37,370 nt of DNA from Candidatus Hydrogenedentota bacterium (GTDB taxonomy: Bacteria; Hydrogenedentota; Hydrogenedentia; Hydrogenedentales; SLHB01), in assembly GCA_016215105.1 (NCBI GenBank), contig JACRLJ010000005.1, positions 35,589 to 72,958 of the forward strand. The letters are read 5' to 3'. This document shows, one piece after another, positions 15,364 through 23,304 of this stretch. The position numbers and the translations under genes are program-made. A model generated the notes under the pieces. The model searched no databases, had not been told where the DNA came from, and worked only from the letters and a program-made list of their open reading frames with translations. The stretch's first letter is position 1, and every line of letters begins with the position of its first letter.

Positions 15364-18334
15364 GAGTCTCTCTTAGTGTCGTGTGGAAGCGACTTCCGAG
15401 AGTCCTAGATTGTTCCCGGCAGCGGGGAATCCAAAACCTAGGGGTAAGCAGCTCGATCTCTGGGCAGATATCCCGCAACTGCTGTTCTTGGTGGCCCGTC
15501 AGCGCCACGTTGCTGCACAAGACGTATTTCACCCATGGCAGTTTCTCGCGCGTTAGCAGCGCACTTCGCAGGGACTTCTCGGCCTTGGTGACACTGAACT
15601 TTCCGCTTGACTCTTCTACCGACTTGCATTGATAGGCAATCTTCTTTTCGGCCCAGTACAGGTCCACCCCACCTTCCGGGGGGGTGCGCTGGTAAATCTT
15701 GTCGGTCTTCTCGTAGCGGTTCAAGACATCGCAACAAAACACCTCCCATGCATCCGCGAAAGAGGTCTGCGGCTCGATGACGAACAGCGGCGGGTAAAGA
15801 TGCGATTCACCGAAGTCTCGGAGCCACGGGTCCTCGATACCGTCGATAAGCTCGGTCACGGCGTAACGCTTATTCGTTCCTGGCGGGATGAAATCCCTCA
15901 CCTGTTGCTGTTCCAGAGTAAGTAAGTGCTCATATGACACTACGATATCCGGGTTATCCGGCAGCGGTACCATCTGCTGGGGCAGCAGGTTGGGAATAGT
16001 CGAGTGGATGCGGGCAAACTCATCGCGCAAGACGGACAGGAAGGCCCGGCGGCCTCCTTCGGGGCCGATGACGGCGATGTGCATCCGCCCCTTGTCCGTA
16101 TCGCTGCGAACAAGGGCCTTGCACCCGTCAAACTGCAACACGGAGCCGCTACGCCAGTAAACGGGCGGGGTGGTCAGGTTCTCGTAGCGGCGGACGATGA
16201 ATCGGCAGATGATACCCCCAGGCAATACGTCGTAGTGGTACTCGAACCGTAGCGCGTCCGCCCACTCACCGAGTTTAGTGGGCTCTTTCTTGGGCAGCAG
16301 TTCGGCCACGAGCCACTTATGGTCATCGCTCACGGTAAAGCACAACTCGAACTTGTGCATCATGCCCATGATGAAAGGGTGACAATGGGCAGGATGGGCA
16401 CGCCCCTTGAGGATACGGGATAGGTCGGATTTGCTCAGCACGCCGCCTGCGTCAGCAAGGGCATCGTCGTTGAGGATTTTGTACACGCCCTGCGTTACCC
16501 AGTGCGGGTTGAGCACGCTCATTTCCCGCAGGGGTAGCGGGCTGTCGGGGTCGGTGAAACTCAGTACGCTGCCAAGGTCATGCAAGAAACGTAGTAAGCG
16601 ATCCTGCTGATCGCGTTCGCGCACCCCATTGTCGTGACACAGCGTATAGTAGTCGCGGATATCGATGTAGTTCCTTGCCTGCGCCATCTCCTCGAGATCT
16701 TGCTTGACTGTGAAGTAGGCTTTGGGCAGCGGATCGAATATATGGCGCATGGCGGGGCTACGAATCTGCTTTTCGATGCCCGCCTTAAGTTGCTTAATCC
16801 CGACGCCGTTGTCGCACGAGGTTTTGAAAAAACCGCGGATACTGGGGTAGTCCTTTTGCAGGCGAGTTTCGTTTAGGTCCAGGTGGTGGGTGTCGCTTTT
16901 GTTGGTCACGATCAGTACCGGCGCATCGCCGCCGAAACTGCGAATGATCTTGAGCCAGTAGTGAATATTGCTTTCGTTCTCGCCCTTGCGGGCGTCCAGG
17001 ACCAGGAGATATACCGTCCGCTTGGTCAAGAAGAACTGGTGTGTGGCGTGCATAATCTCTTGGCCGCCAAAGTCCCAGAAGTTCACCTGAACTTTCTTGC
17101 CTTTGTTCTTACCTGGCACACTCCAGGTCTTCTCGATATAGATTCCCTCAGTTTTCTTTTCTCGCTTGTTAAAGGTGTCGTAGACGATCCGCTTTACCAA
17201 AGAGGTCTTCCCGACGCTCCCTTGTCCTACCAGGATAACTTTAACTTCATTCAGGGGCCGACGGTCGGTGGCGCCATTGGTGCGGAAGTAGTAATCCAGA
17301 ATGTCAGCGGGTACGGCCGGCGTCTTGTCGCGGCGAACTTCTCCGAGGATTTCCGGTGGAATGCCAAGACCGTCATTGAAGTGGAGATAGAGCTTTTCCA
17401 GTGAAGTGAGTCGGCCGACCTCGGGGGGTAGCGTGGAAAGCTGATTGTTGCTGAGGTCCAAGTGCGTCAGCGCGGTGAGTTGGCCGACCTCGGGGGGCAG
17501 CGCGGAAAGCTGATTCTTGCTGAGATCCAGTTTCGTCAGCGCGGTGAATTGGATTAGCACCGAAGGCAACGTGGAAAGCTGATTGTCGTTGAGGATCAGG
17601 GTCGTCAATGTGGCGAGTTGGCCAATTTCGGGTGGCAGCGTGGAAAGCTGATTGCTGTTGAGGTAGAGCGTCGTCAGTGCGGTGAGTTGGCAGACCTCTG
17701 GGGGCAGCGTGGAAAGCTGATTGTCGTCGAGGTCAAGAACCAACAGTGCGGTGAGTTGGCCGATTTCGGGGGGCAGCGTGGAAAGCTGATTACTCATGAG
17801 CGTGAGTGACATTAGTGTGGTGAGTTGGCCTACCTCGGGGGGTAGCGAGGAAAGCTGATTGTCGCTGAGGGGGAAGTTCGTCAGTGCGGTGAGTTGGCCG
17901 ATTTCGGGGGGTAGCGTGGAAAGCTGATTGCCGTCGAGGTCTAGAACGAACAATGCGGTGAGTTGGCCGATTTCGGAGGGCAGCGTGGAAAGTCTATTAC
18001 TCGTGAGTATAAGTGTTGTTAGTGTAGTAAGTTTGCCGACCTCGGGGGGTAGCGAGGAAAGCTGATTGTCTTTGAGGTTCAGGTTCGTCAGTGCGGTGAG
18101 TTGGCCGATTTCGGGGGGCAGCGTGGAAAGCTGATTGTCGTTGAGGTTCAGCCTTTGAATGTTTTCTACGCCTGGCTCGCCGAGGAGCTTGCGGAGGTCG
18201 CTGTCCTGGACTTCACACCTGGATAAGTCCAATTCGCGCCAGCCGTTGTTTCTGGCTCGGGTGACTCGGTCCGCGATCTTCTTGGATGAATAGGGAGTCT
18301 TGGAGGTCTTGCGTGTCTGGCGTGTCTTTTTCAT
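15161..18334 (-). CDS. LRR-Roc-COR GTPase (ROCO protein) with C-terminal Mrr-like PD-(D/E)xK nuclease domain
   Basis: Large cytoplasmic switch protein, 1057 codons in the frame as sequenced. After a basic N terminus come twelve leucine-rich repeats of 23 aa (58-333), eleven of them very regular. The Roc GTPase domain has P-loop GQGSVGKTS (370-378), WDFGGQE (420-426), TNKSD (477-481) and a G5-like TSC. The COR domain follows from about 535 to 850, with LHDLG, SVLNPHWVTQGVYKIL and RFIVRR. The C-terminal domain reads as a restriction-endonuclease fold: E864, GGVD (D891) and YQCK (Q902, K904), i.e. the D-Xn-QxK variant of Mrr-like enzymes. The start at 18334 has AGGGG upstream. The last roughly 70 codons are a shadow of the phosphoesterase gene, so the true stop is probably near 15375-15407. 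LRR plus Roc suggests ligand-triggered oligomerisation with nuclease output; no substrate is known. Confidence 0.9.
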   Translation of the reverse strand: MKKTRQTRKTSKTPYSSKKIADRVTRARNNGWRELDLSRCEVQDSDLRKLLGEPGVENIQRLNLNDNQLSTLPPEIGQLTALTNLNLKDNQLSSLPPEVGKLTTLTTLILTSNRLSTLPSEIGQLTALFVLDLDGNQLSTLPPEIGQLTALTNFPLSDNQLSSLPPEVGQLTTLMSLTLMSNQLSTLPPEIGQLTALLVLDLDDNQLSTLPPEVCQLTALTTLYLNSNQLSTLPPEIGQLATLTTLILNDNQLSTLPSVLIQFTALTKLDLSKNQLSALPPEVGQLTALTHLDLSNNQLSTLPPEVGRLTSLEKLYLHFNDGLGIPPEILGEVRRDKTPAVPADILDYYFRTNGATDRRPLNEVKVILVGQGSVGKTSLVKRIVYDTFNKREKKTEGIYIEKTWSVPGKNKGKKVQVNFWDFGGQEIMHATHQFFLTKRTVYLLVLDARKGENESNIHYWLKIIRSFGGDAPVLIVTNKSDTHHLDLNETRLQKDYPSIRGFFKTSCDNGVGIKQLKAGIEKQIRSPAMRHIFDPLPKAYFTVKQDLEEMAQARNYIDIRDYYTLCHDNGVRERDQQDRLLRFLHDLGSVLSFTDPDSPLPLREMSVLNPHWVTQGVYKILNDDALADAGGVLSKSDLSRILKGRAHPAHCHPFIMGMMHKFELCFTVSDDHKWLVAELLPKKEPTKLGEWADALRFEYHYDVLPGGIICRFIVRRYENLTTPPVYWRSGSVLQFDGCKALVRSDTDKGRMHIAVIGPEGGRRAFLSVLRDEFARIHSTIPNLLPQQMVPLPDNPDIVVSYEHLLTLEQQQVRDFIPPGTNKRYAVTELIDGIEDPWLRDFGESHLYPPLFVIEPQTSFADAWEVFCCDVLNRYEKTDKIYQRTPPEGGVDLYWAEKKIAYQCKSVEESSGKFSVTKAEKSLRSALLTREKLPWVKYVLCSNVALTGHQEQQLRDICPEIELLTPRFWIPRCREQSRTLGSRFHTTLRETHGSTQDEDRTHFRPSPDGLGRRHSKRTEALWAFEGNEPVLPTNRQQSHGPGGRRGNCYWRRDGPREA
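17336..18163 (-). repeat. Tandem 69-bp LRR-coding repeats with a 207-bp higher-order unit
   Basis: Twelve consecutive 69-bp units encode the leucine-rich repeats of the ROCO protein. Units 2-4 (17888-18094) and 5-7 (17681-17887) match each other better than neighbouring units do; for example GGTAGCGAGG recurs exactly 207 bases apart (17841 and 18048). This indicates duplication of a three-repeat block and makes the array prone to copy-number change. Confidence 0.9.
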
Positions 18335-18470
18335 TGCGGTCCCCTTTGTTGCTGCAATTACGAATGAAGAGAGCGGCGCTGGGGCATTGTGTTGGGGGTA
18401 TGTTAGCTAGTGTGGTGGTGGGAGAGCAAGGTGGAGGTGGCTGGAGTTTTGGAGTGGGCGGATGGGGCGC

Positions 18471-20834
18471 TCACTTTGGCGTTTCCACCACCTTGAGAAA
18501 TCGCTTTGTTCCGAGAACGCGCTTTCCGACGACTTTCACGCCGTAGAAACCCGGCAGCGCGTCGCCGGGCGCTGTGATGACGGCCGCTCCGGGGACCGAG
18601 CTCGATTGCGGCGCAACGGCCAGACCTGCCGCCACGAGTTCAACCGTCAACGGAAGGGCCTCTTTCGCTTCCCCCTGCAGCGCGCTCCAATGAACCGTAG
18701 TTGACTCGCCCGGATGCAACTCCGGCAGCGGGTCAATTGAAACTATGGGTGGGCCTCCCGCTTCAGACAGAACCATCAAGGCCCAATTGGTGTTCAGGCA
18801 AATTTGGAGGTCGGCGCCGGCTCGATTCAGTTCGAGCGGTTTCCACGTCAAAGTTTCGATGTCGCACAGGGTCCCGGATGCGATTTTCGGCGCGACTCCC
18901 TGAACGGTAACTGTGTACTCACCGCGCTTGCCGGACAATTCCGAGTAGGGACGCTGTTCGAAGGACTCTTGGCTCGCCAGCCGGGCCGCGACCACCGCCC
19001 AATAGCCGTCGCCGTGAAAGGCCCGCGTGACGACCTCCGGCTCTGAGGTCCGGGGATCTTCGTCGGGAATGTCGCCTTCCGTCAGCGCGGTGTTCACGGG
19101 CGTCCGCGCACACATCCAGTTCGCTTCGGGGGGTTGGAGGTCGCTTGCTGGAAGGCGGCCGCCCATGAGGCCCGAGAGCGAACCCCACACGGGTCCGGCC
19201 GGCGACCACGCAAACTCGCGATACGGTCCCACGGCTAGGCGCATTTCCGGCAGATCGCGCGGATAGACCTGCGTCAAGGCGCCGTGAAACCATTGACCAA
19301 ACCAGTCTACCGGAATTTCCGTGGTCAACAACGCGTCGGGCTTGACAGCAAGCACGGCGTCGCGCACCTTGGACAACAGTTGCTTTAGCCAATCGTTGTA
19401 GCCGAAAGGCGTCGCGTGGTGGTGGGCCGGATTGTAGCAGGGCAGGAAATAAGTGCCGAGCGAATCCAGGCGAATGCCGTCGGCGCCGGTTTCACGCATC
19501 AAGCGGGCCGACATGGCAGCGAGATAGTCTTGCCATTCTACACAGCCGGGGCACATGTGCAGGAAGCCTTGATTCGTGTAAATGCCGGTAATGGTTCGGT
19601 CTTTGTGCATGACCGACCATTGTTCGGCCTTGCCCGATTTGGCCAGCTCGCTTTCCTTGTAGACGATGTATCCTTCGACGTACAGCGTGGTGTGCAGACC
19701 ATAGCGATGCGAACCGGCAATTCCGTCGCGCAGGGCTTCGGCGCCGCCGAGATCTTCGCGGATGATGTTGTCGCCGTCGCTGTGCTTGTTGTAAAGCATC
19801 GCGCCTCGGCAGAAGAAGGCGTATTCCATGTTGTCGACGGGAATTTGCAGGCGCGCGCCCGGCAACTCCCGGAAACTGTTCAACTCGAACGGGGCGCCGC
19901 CAACGTCCGTGACGCCGGAGCCGGCCTTCTTGAAATGCCGACCTTCCCACCCGTCGCACTCCTTGAACCATGCGGGCAACTCCGCGTGCGTGTACGCGCC
20001 GTCGTACCAAGCTCGGTACACCCTCGCCGCGGGCCGCCAATCGCCCGGCAAGTCGAGGGAAGCCCCCGGCACGAGGTTCACGGGCGGAAAATAGCGCAGT
20101 TCAATTCCGCGGTTTTCGAGGCGCAACTGCTTCGGCTTCGTGTCGGGGTCCATGAAGATCAGCGCGAAGGCGCTGCGCGAATCCGGGTCCCAAATCGCGT
20201 GCCATTGCATGGACATTTGCACGCCGGCCCCGACTACGCCGCCCGGATGCGACCATGCCGGCGTGACGAGCCCCGCCTGGTTCATGAGCGTCGCCGAATT
20301 TCGCCCGGGGTTGGGGCCCAACGCCACTTCGTTGAAGCTGGGAAAACTGGGAAGTATGTCGCGCGGCGAGCCGTCCGTATTGGTAATGCGCAGCGACCAT
20401 ACGGACGCGCGCTCATCCTTTTCGAAGGCCACGCGCAGGCGTAACTCGAGCCCATTACCTTCGTAAGTGAACGTCAGCCCGTCGTCCTGCCGCACGCTTT
20501 TCAGGCGGAAATTGCCGGGGCCCAGTACGGTCCGACACATGCCGCGCACTTCGGGACCATAACCGAACCACTTTGTGTAGTCGGCGTCGGCCATTTCGAA
20601 CTCTTTAGTGAAGTCGGTATAGATGCGAAATGGCGCGTCGTTGGGATTGGAGCCCTTAAGGCATTCGTCGCCCAGGAGCGCGTTCGTGATGCTTTGCAGC
20701 CCGCCGTGTTCCCGGTCGAATCGAATTCGACAGTTATCGTTGCTCAGCTCCACGGGGCCATTGACCTTATCCGCTGTGTCGGACGCCGCCATTCCACAAA
20801 CCGCTATAAGAGTCACGCCGATGTAGCCGATCAT
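18471..20834 (-). CDS. Secreted glycoside-hydrolase-like TIM-barrel protein (DUF6259-like)
   Basis: Exported protein of 787 aa, probably a glycosidase. The signal peptide covers residues 1-17 (ending MAAS). The N-terminal part (about 25-300) is beta-rich, like the sandwich domain in front of GH31/GH36-type barrels. The central barrel holds GADGIRLDSLG with D457 at the end of a predicted strand, a candidate nucleophile, and LLTTEIPVDW with E506 on the next strand. Between them sits a Cys/His-rich stretch, CYNPAHHH (466-473), that might bind metal. The C-terminal 200 residues are beta-rich with a PG..y-like Ig-type end. The start at 20834 is set by GAGGTG 6 bases upstream. It follows the Tat-exported gene by only 22 bp, so the two form an operon. 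The family resemblance is from memory; the substrate is unknown. Confidence 0.75.
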   Translation of the reverse strand: MIGYIGVTLIAVCGMAASDTADKVNGPVELSNDNCRIRFDREHGGLQSITNALLGDECLKGSNPNDAPFRIYTDFTKEFEMADADYTKWFGYGPEVRGMCRTVLGPGNFRLKSVRQDDGLTFTYEGNGLELRLRVAFEKDERASVWSLRITNTDGSPRDILPSFPSFNEVALGPNPGRNSATLMNQAGLVTPAWSHPGGVVGAGVQMSMQWHAIWDPDSRSAFALIFMDPDTKPKQLRLENRGIELRYFPPVNLVPGASLDLPGDWRPAARVYRAWYDGAYTHAELPAWFKECDGWEGRHFKKAGSGVTDVGGAPFELNSFRELPGARLQIPVDNMEYAFFCRGAMLYNKHSDGDNIIREDLGGAEALRDGIAGSHRYGLHTTLYVEGYIVYKESELAKSGKAEQWSVMHKDRTITGIYTNQGFLHMCPGCVEWQDYLAAMSARLMRETGADGIRLDSLGTYFLPCYNPAHHHATPFGYNDWLKQLLSKVRDAVLAVKPDALLTTEIPVDWFGQWFHGALTQVYPRDLPEMRLAVGPYREFAWSPAGPVWGSLSGLMGGRLPASDLQPPEANWMCARTPVNTALTEGDIPDEDPRTSEPEVVTRAFHGDGYWAVVAARLASQESFEQRPYSELSGKRGEYTVTVQGVAPKIASGTLCDIETLTWKPLELNRAGADLQICLNTNWALMVLSEAGGPPIVSIDPLPELHPGESTTVHWSALQGEAKEALPLTVELVAAGLAVAPQSSSVPGAAVITAPGDALPGFYGVKVVGKRVLGTKRFLKVVETPK

Positions 20835-20856
20835 TGTTGCACCTCGTTGCCCAGAT

Positions 20857-22956
20857 CTATGGAATTGGGCCTGCCATAGGCTCTAGGAGTTTCGCCCTCA
20901 GTTTCGGATTTCGCGTGAATGCGGCCATGAGAAAGTTGTAATTCTCCGGCAGATACCCTTCATAGCCGCAGGTTCGGCCGTCGCTGTAGAAGTGCTCCGC
21001 GCCGCCATAACCCACGTTTACGATTCCGTTCTGGAATAAGCCCTGTTCCGCGGATGCGATCATCGCGTTCAGAATCCGGTCAGACTCATGCTCGAGTCCG
21101 GCAACCTGCAATCCAAGCAGGTAGGGCCAAACCAAGGCCGGGTGAATCGTTCCGTTCGGGTAGCGATGGCCAAAGGCCTGATCTTCGGTAAGCGAGTCGG
21201 GCCAGTAGAAATTATCTCGCACGGGCTGGCCATCCAAGCCGATGCGTGGGCCAATCATATCAGCCTTTCTGCACGGGACTAGATTCCCCGGAACCCCAAG
21301 GCGCCAGTTTGTGAAGCCGATAGACCGGCTCTTGGCCACGACTCGGGTCAGAATATCCCGCCCGCGCTCTGGGTCCACGATGCCGTACGCCACCGCCATC
21401 CCATTGATGAACGTGTGACAGTAGTCGTGTACTTGCCCGTCCTGACTGATCCAACTAACGAACCAGCCGTTCTCCGCGCTCAGAAACTGGCGCACATATG
21501 CCTCGCGCAAAGCAGCGGCCCGCTCCCGGTAGTGCGCCGCCCCGTCCGCATGGTCCGCCGCGTCGAGCATGACCGCCAGGCAATGGAACGCCCTATACGA
21601 GATCGCGTTGGTCCACGTGTTCTTGTGACCGAAGTTCATCATCTCGAACCAGATATCCGCCCGGTCAGGGTCGCGCAGGGTTCCGGCGTTGCCGCTGCCG
21701 TAACTCTCCACCAGTCCATCGCTGTCAACATCGCGGCGCAATAAGTAGTCACCCATGCGATGGAGCATGGGTATCTGCTTCTTTAGCCACTCCCCATCTT
21801 GCGAGACCGTCCAATAGTCCCAGGCGGAAATGAGCAGGCACGCCCCCGCGGAAACGTAGAGGTCATACATCGCGCCAAACGCGTTGACGTGCCCCTGTGC
21901 GCTGACGCCGTGTTCGAGCCAGTAATCAAGCGAGCGGCGCAACAACCGGCGCAGATCGATTCCCGGCAGCGGTTGCGTATAGAAAATCATCGGCTCGGAA
22001 TAGAACCACAATGATATCGAAGCCGGGTCGGACAGCACGTTGTTGGCAAGAACCGTTGCGCGCTCAGGGCCGCACCACGTGCCGCACGGCTGCCAATGGT
22101 TGAGATAGGCCCGGCGAATCCGCTTCCATGTGTGCGCGGGAATACCCTCGGGATTCGATAGTTCCTGCGGACGGAACCGTAATGTCACCAGCGTCCCTGG
22201 GCCGAGCGCCGCATCGCTCGCGAATTGCAGCGAGAGCTTTCCACGCCGGTACCCCGGCGCCCGAACCGCATCAAGCCACGCATCTCCCCGAAGCCGCGGA
22301 TCGACTCCTTCCTGAGGCGCGTTTTGTGCCGACCCACCGCGCGCGCCCTCATTTATCGCGAACCACGTGACGGAAGACTCGGCTTCGACCAGGAGATGCC
22401 CGAAGTCGGGCGCGACCAGCAACCATGGCCCTAGCCCGCGATTCAGTTCGTTCACGCGGGCCGGAATGAGGACTGCCGCAGCCAACAGCGCGTTGATCGG
22501 GAGGCCGATGCGCAGGTTCTCAATCGTTCCGTCGCCCGCGTACTCCAACTTCCAGATCAGGTCGTCTTTCTCCCCGCTCACGGTCCACGTGACGACGCCA
22601 TTCTTGTCGCGACACGGAATCGTACAGATCCAGCGGTCTCTGGCAGTCGAGTCCCACTGCGCAGCCGGTGTGTCCGCATCGGCCCAGGTAGGCATGACAA
22701 GGTCGGCCAGCAAATTGGTCTTCTCGCGGCCCGTCCCTTCCGAGTCCAGGCCGAAGAAAACCACACCGCGCCCGGAGTCCAATCCAAGTACCCAACGTCT
22801 GCGCGCATCGTGAAGGTGGCGCATCTCTTTCGAATGTTCGTCCGACGTGTGGCCCCGCTCAAGCCCCGCGGCGTTCATGGCGCCCACTCCTACCAACAGA
22901 CCCGCGTTGACAATGAATTCACGGCGGTTAATCCGGTTTCGGCGGAATGATTCCAT
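20857..22956 (-). CDS. Tat-exported six-hairpin-type ((alpha/alpha)6) glycosidase-like protein
   Basis: Protein of 699 aa with a twin-arginine signal: NRREFIVNAGLLVGVGAMNAAG near the start, with RR at residues 11-12, so it is folded before export. Residues 50-280 form a beta-rich N-terminal domain. The rest is helical, with repeated W/Y-rich helices typical of six-hairpin glycosidases (GH63-, GH78- or GH15-like). Examples are RRDVDSDGLVESYGSGNAG, ADIWFEMMNFGHKNTWTNA, and a late TEDQAFGHRYPNGTIHPALVW. Acidic residues in these motifs are candidate catalysts, but the exact pair cannot be assigned by eye. An upstream GAGGA lies 9-10 bases from the ATG at 22956. It is the first gene of a two-gene operon with the TIM-barrel protein, and the divergent neighbour is the FG-GAP/DUF4091 gene. 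Confidence 0.8.
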   Translation of the reverse strand: MESFRRNRINRREFIVNAGLLVGVGAMNAAGLERGHTSDEHSKEMRHLHDARRRWVLGLDSGRGVVFFGLDSEGTGREKTNLLADLVMPTWADADTPAAQWDSTARDRWICTIPCRDKNGVVTWTVSGEKDDLIWKLEYAGDGTIENLRIGLPINALLAAAVLIPARVNELNRGLGPWLLVAPDFGHLLVEAESSVTWFAINEGARGGSAQNAPQEGVDPRLRGDAWLDAVRAPGYRRGKLSLQFASDAALGPGTLVTLRFRPQELSNPEGIPAHTWKRIRRAYLNHWQPCGTWCGPERATVLANNVLSDPASISLWFYSEPMIFYTQPLPGIDLRRLLRRSLDYWLEHGVSAQGHVNAFGAMYDLYVSAGACLLISAWDYWTVSQDGEWLKKQIPMLHRMGDYLLRRDVDSDGLVESYGSGNAGTLRDPDRADIWFEMMNFGHKNTWTNAISYRAFHCLAVMLDAADHADGAAHYRERAAALREAYVRQFLSAENGWFVSWISQDGQVHDYCHTFINGMAVAYGIVDPERGRDILTRVVAKSRSIGFTNWRLGVPGNLVPCRKADMIGPRIGLDGQPVRDNFYWPDSLTEDQAFGHRYPNGTIHPALVWPYLLGLQVAGLEHESDRILNAMIASAEQGLFQNGIVNVGYGGAEHFYSDGRTCGYEGYLPENYNFLMAAFTRNPKLRAKLLEPMAGPIP

Positions 22957-23304
22957 CTCGTGTCAGTCCTCGTCCTGGTCCAGAGTCTGTTTGAATCTAT
23001 GTTGCCGTCGCAAGTTTTCCCGAAGATTCGCGAACTATACGGAGGCTGTTCGCCCAGTCACAAGACGACCTGCGCCCCTGTCTTCGCCGACTCGGCCTCA
23101 ATCTTACAGAAGACTTCTGTAGTTCGATGCAATATAATCACTCTCTTGTGAGTTTGCCTGCGCACCTTAGTTTCTTCGTTGGCGTCTCCCGCGCGGGAAG
23201 CGCGGAGGACGCCCGCAAAGAAGTCACACCCACCACTCCGATGTCGCGCCTAAGCTGCGTCCAAATCGGAGGGACAAGCAACGCAATTAGCGGGAGATTG
23301 GAAA
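22957..23304. other. Divergent promoter region
   Basis: These 348 bases separate the minus-strand glycosidase operon from the plus-strand FG-GAP/DUF4091 gene. No ORF with a credible RBS is present. A 15-bp palindrome and a TATAAT box at 23106-23138 are the only clear signals. The leader between that box and the start at 23305 would be about 160 bases. Confidence 0.65.
23106..23138 (+). promoter_or_regulatory. Palindrome plus TATAAT, possible regulated promoter
   Basis: ACAGAAG-A-CTTCTGT (23106-23120) is a perfect 15-bp palindrome, and TATAAT follows at 23133-23138. The palindrome covers where a -35 box would be, so a regulator bound there could activate or block a promoter for the gene at 23305. 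No good -35 hexamer is present, which favours an activator-dependent promoter. Confidence 0.4.

Noticed and set aside
17336-18163. Regular repeats resembling a CRISPR array
   Set aside because: The period is 69 bp with no unique spacers, and the region is one open frame encoding leucine-rich repeats.
19416-20444. Long plus-strand ORF of 342 codons
   Set aside because: It is opposite the TIM-barrel gene, is rich in Arg/Val typical of GC-rich antisense frames, and has no RBS or recognisable domain.
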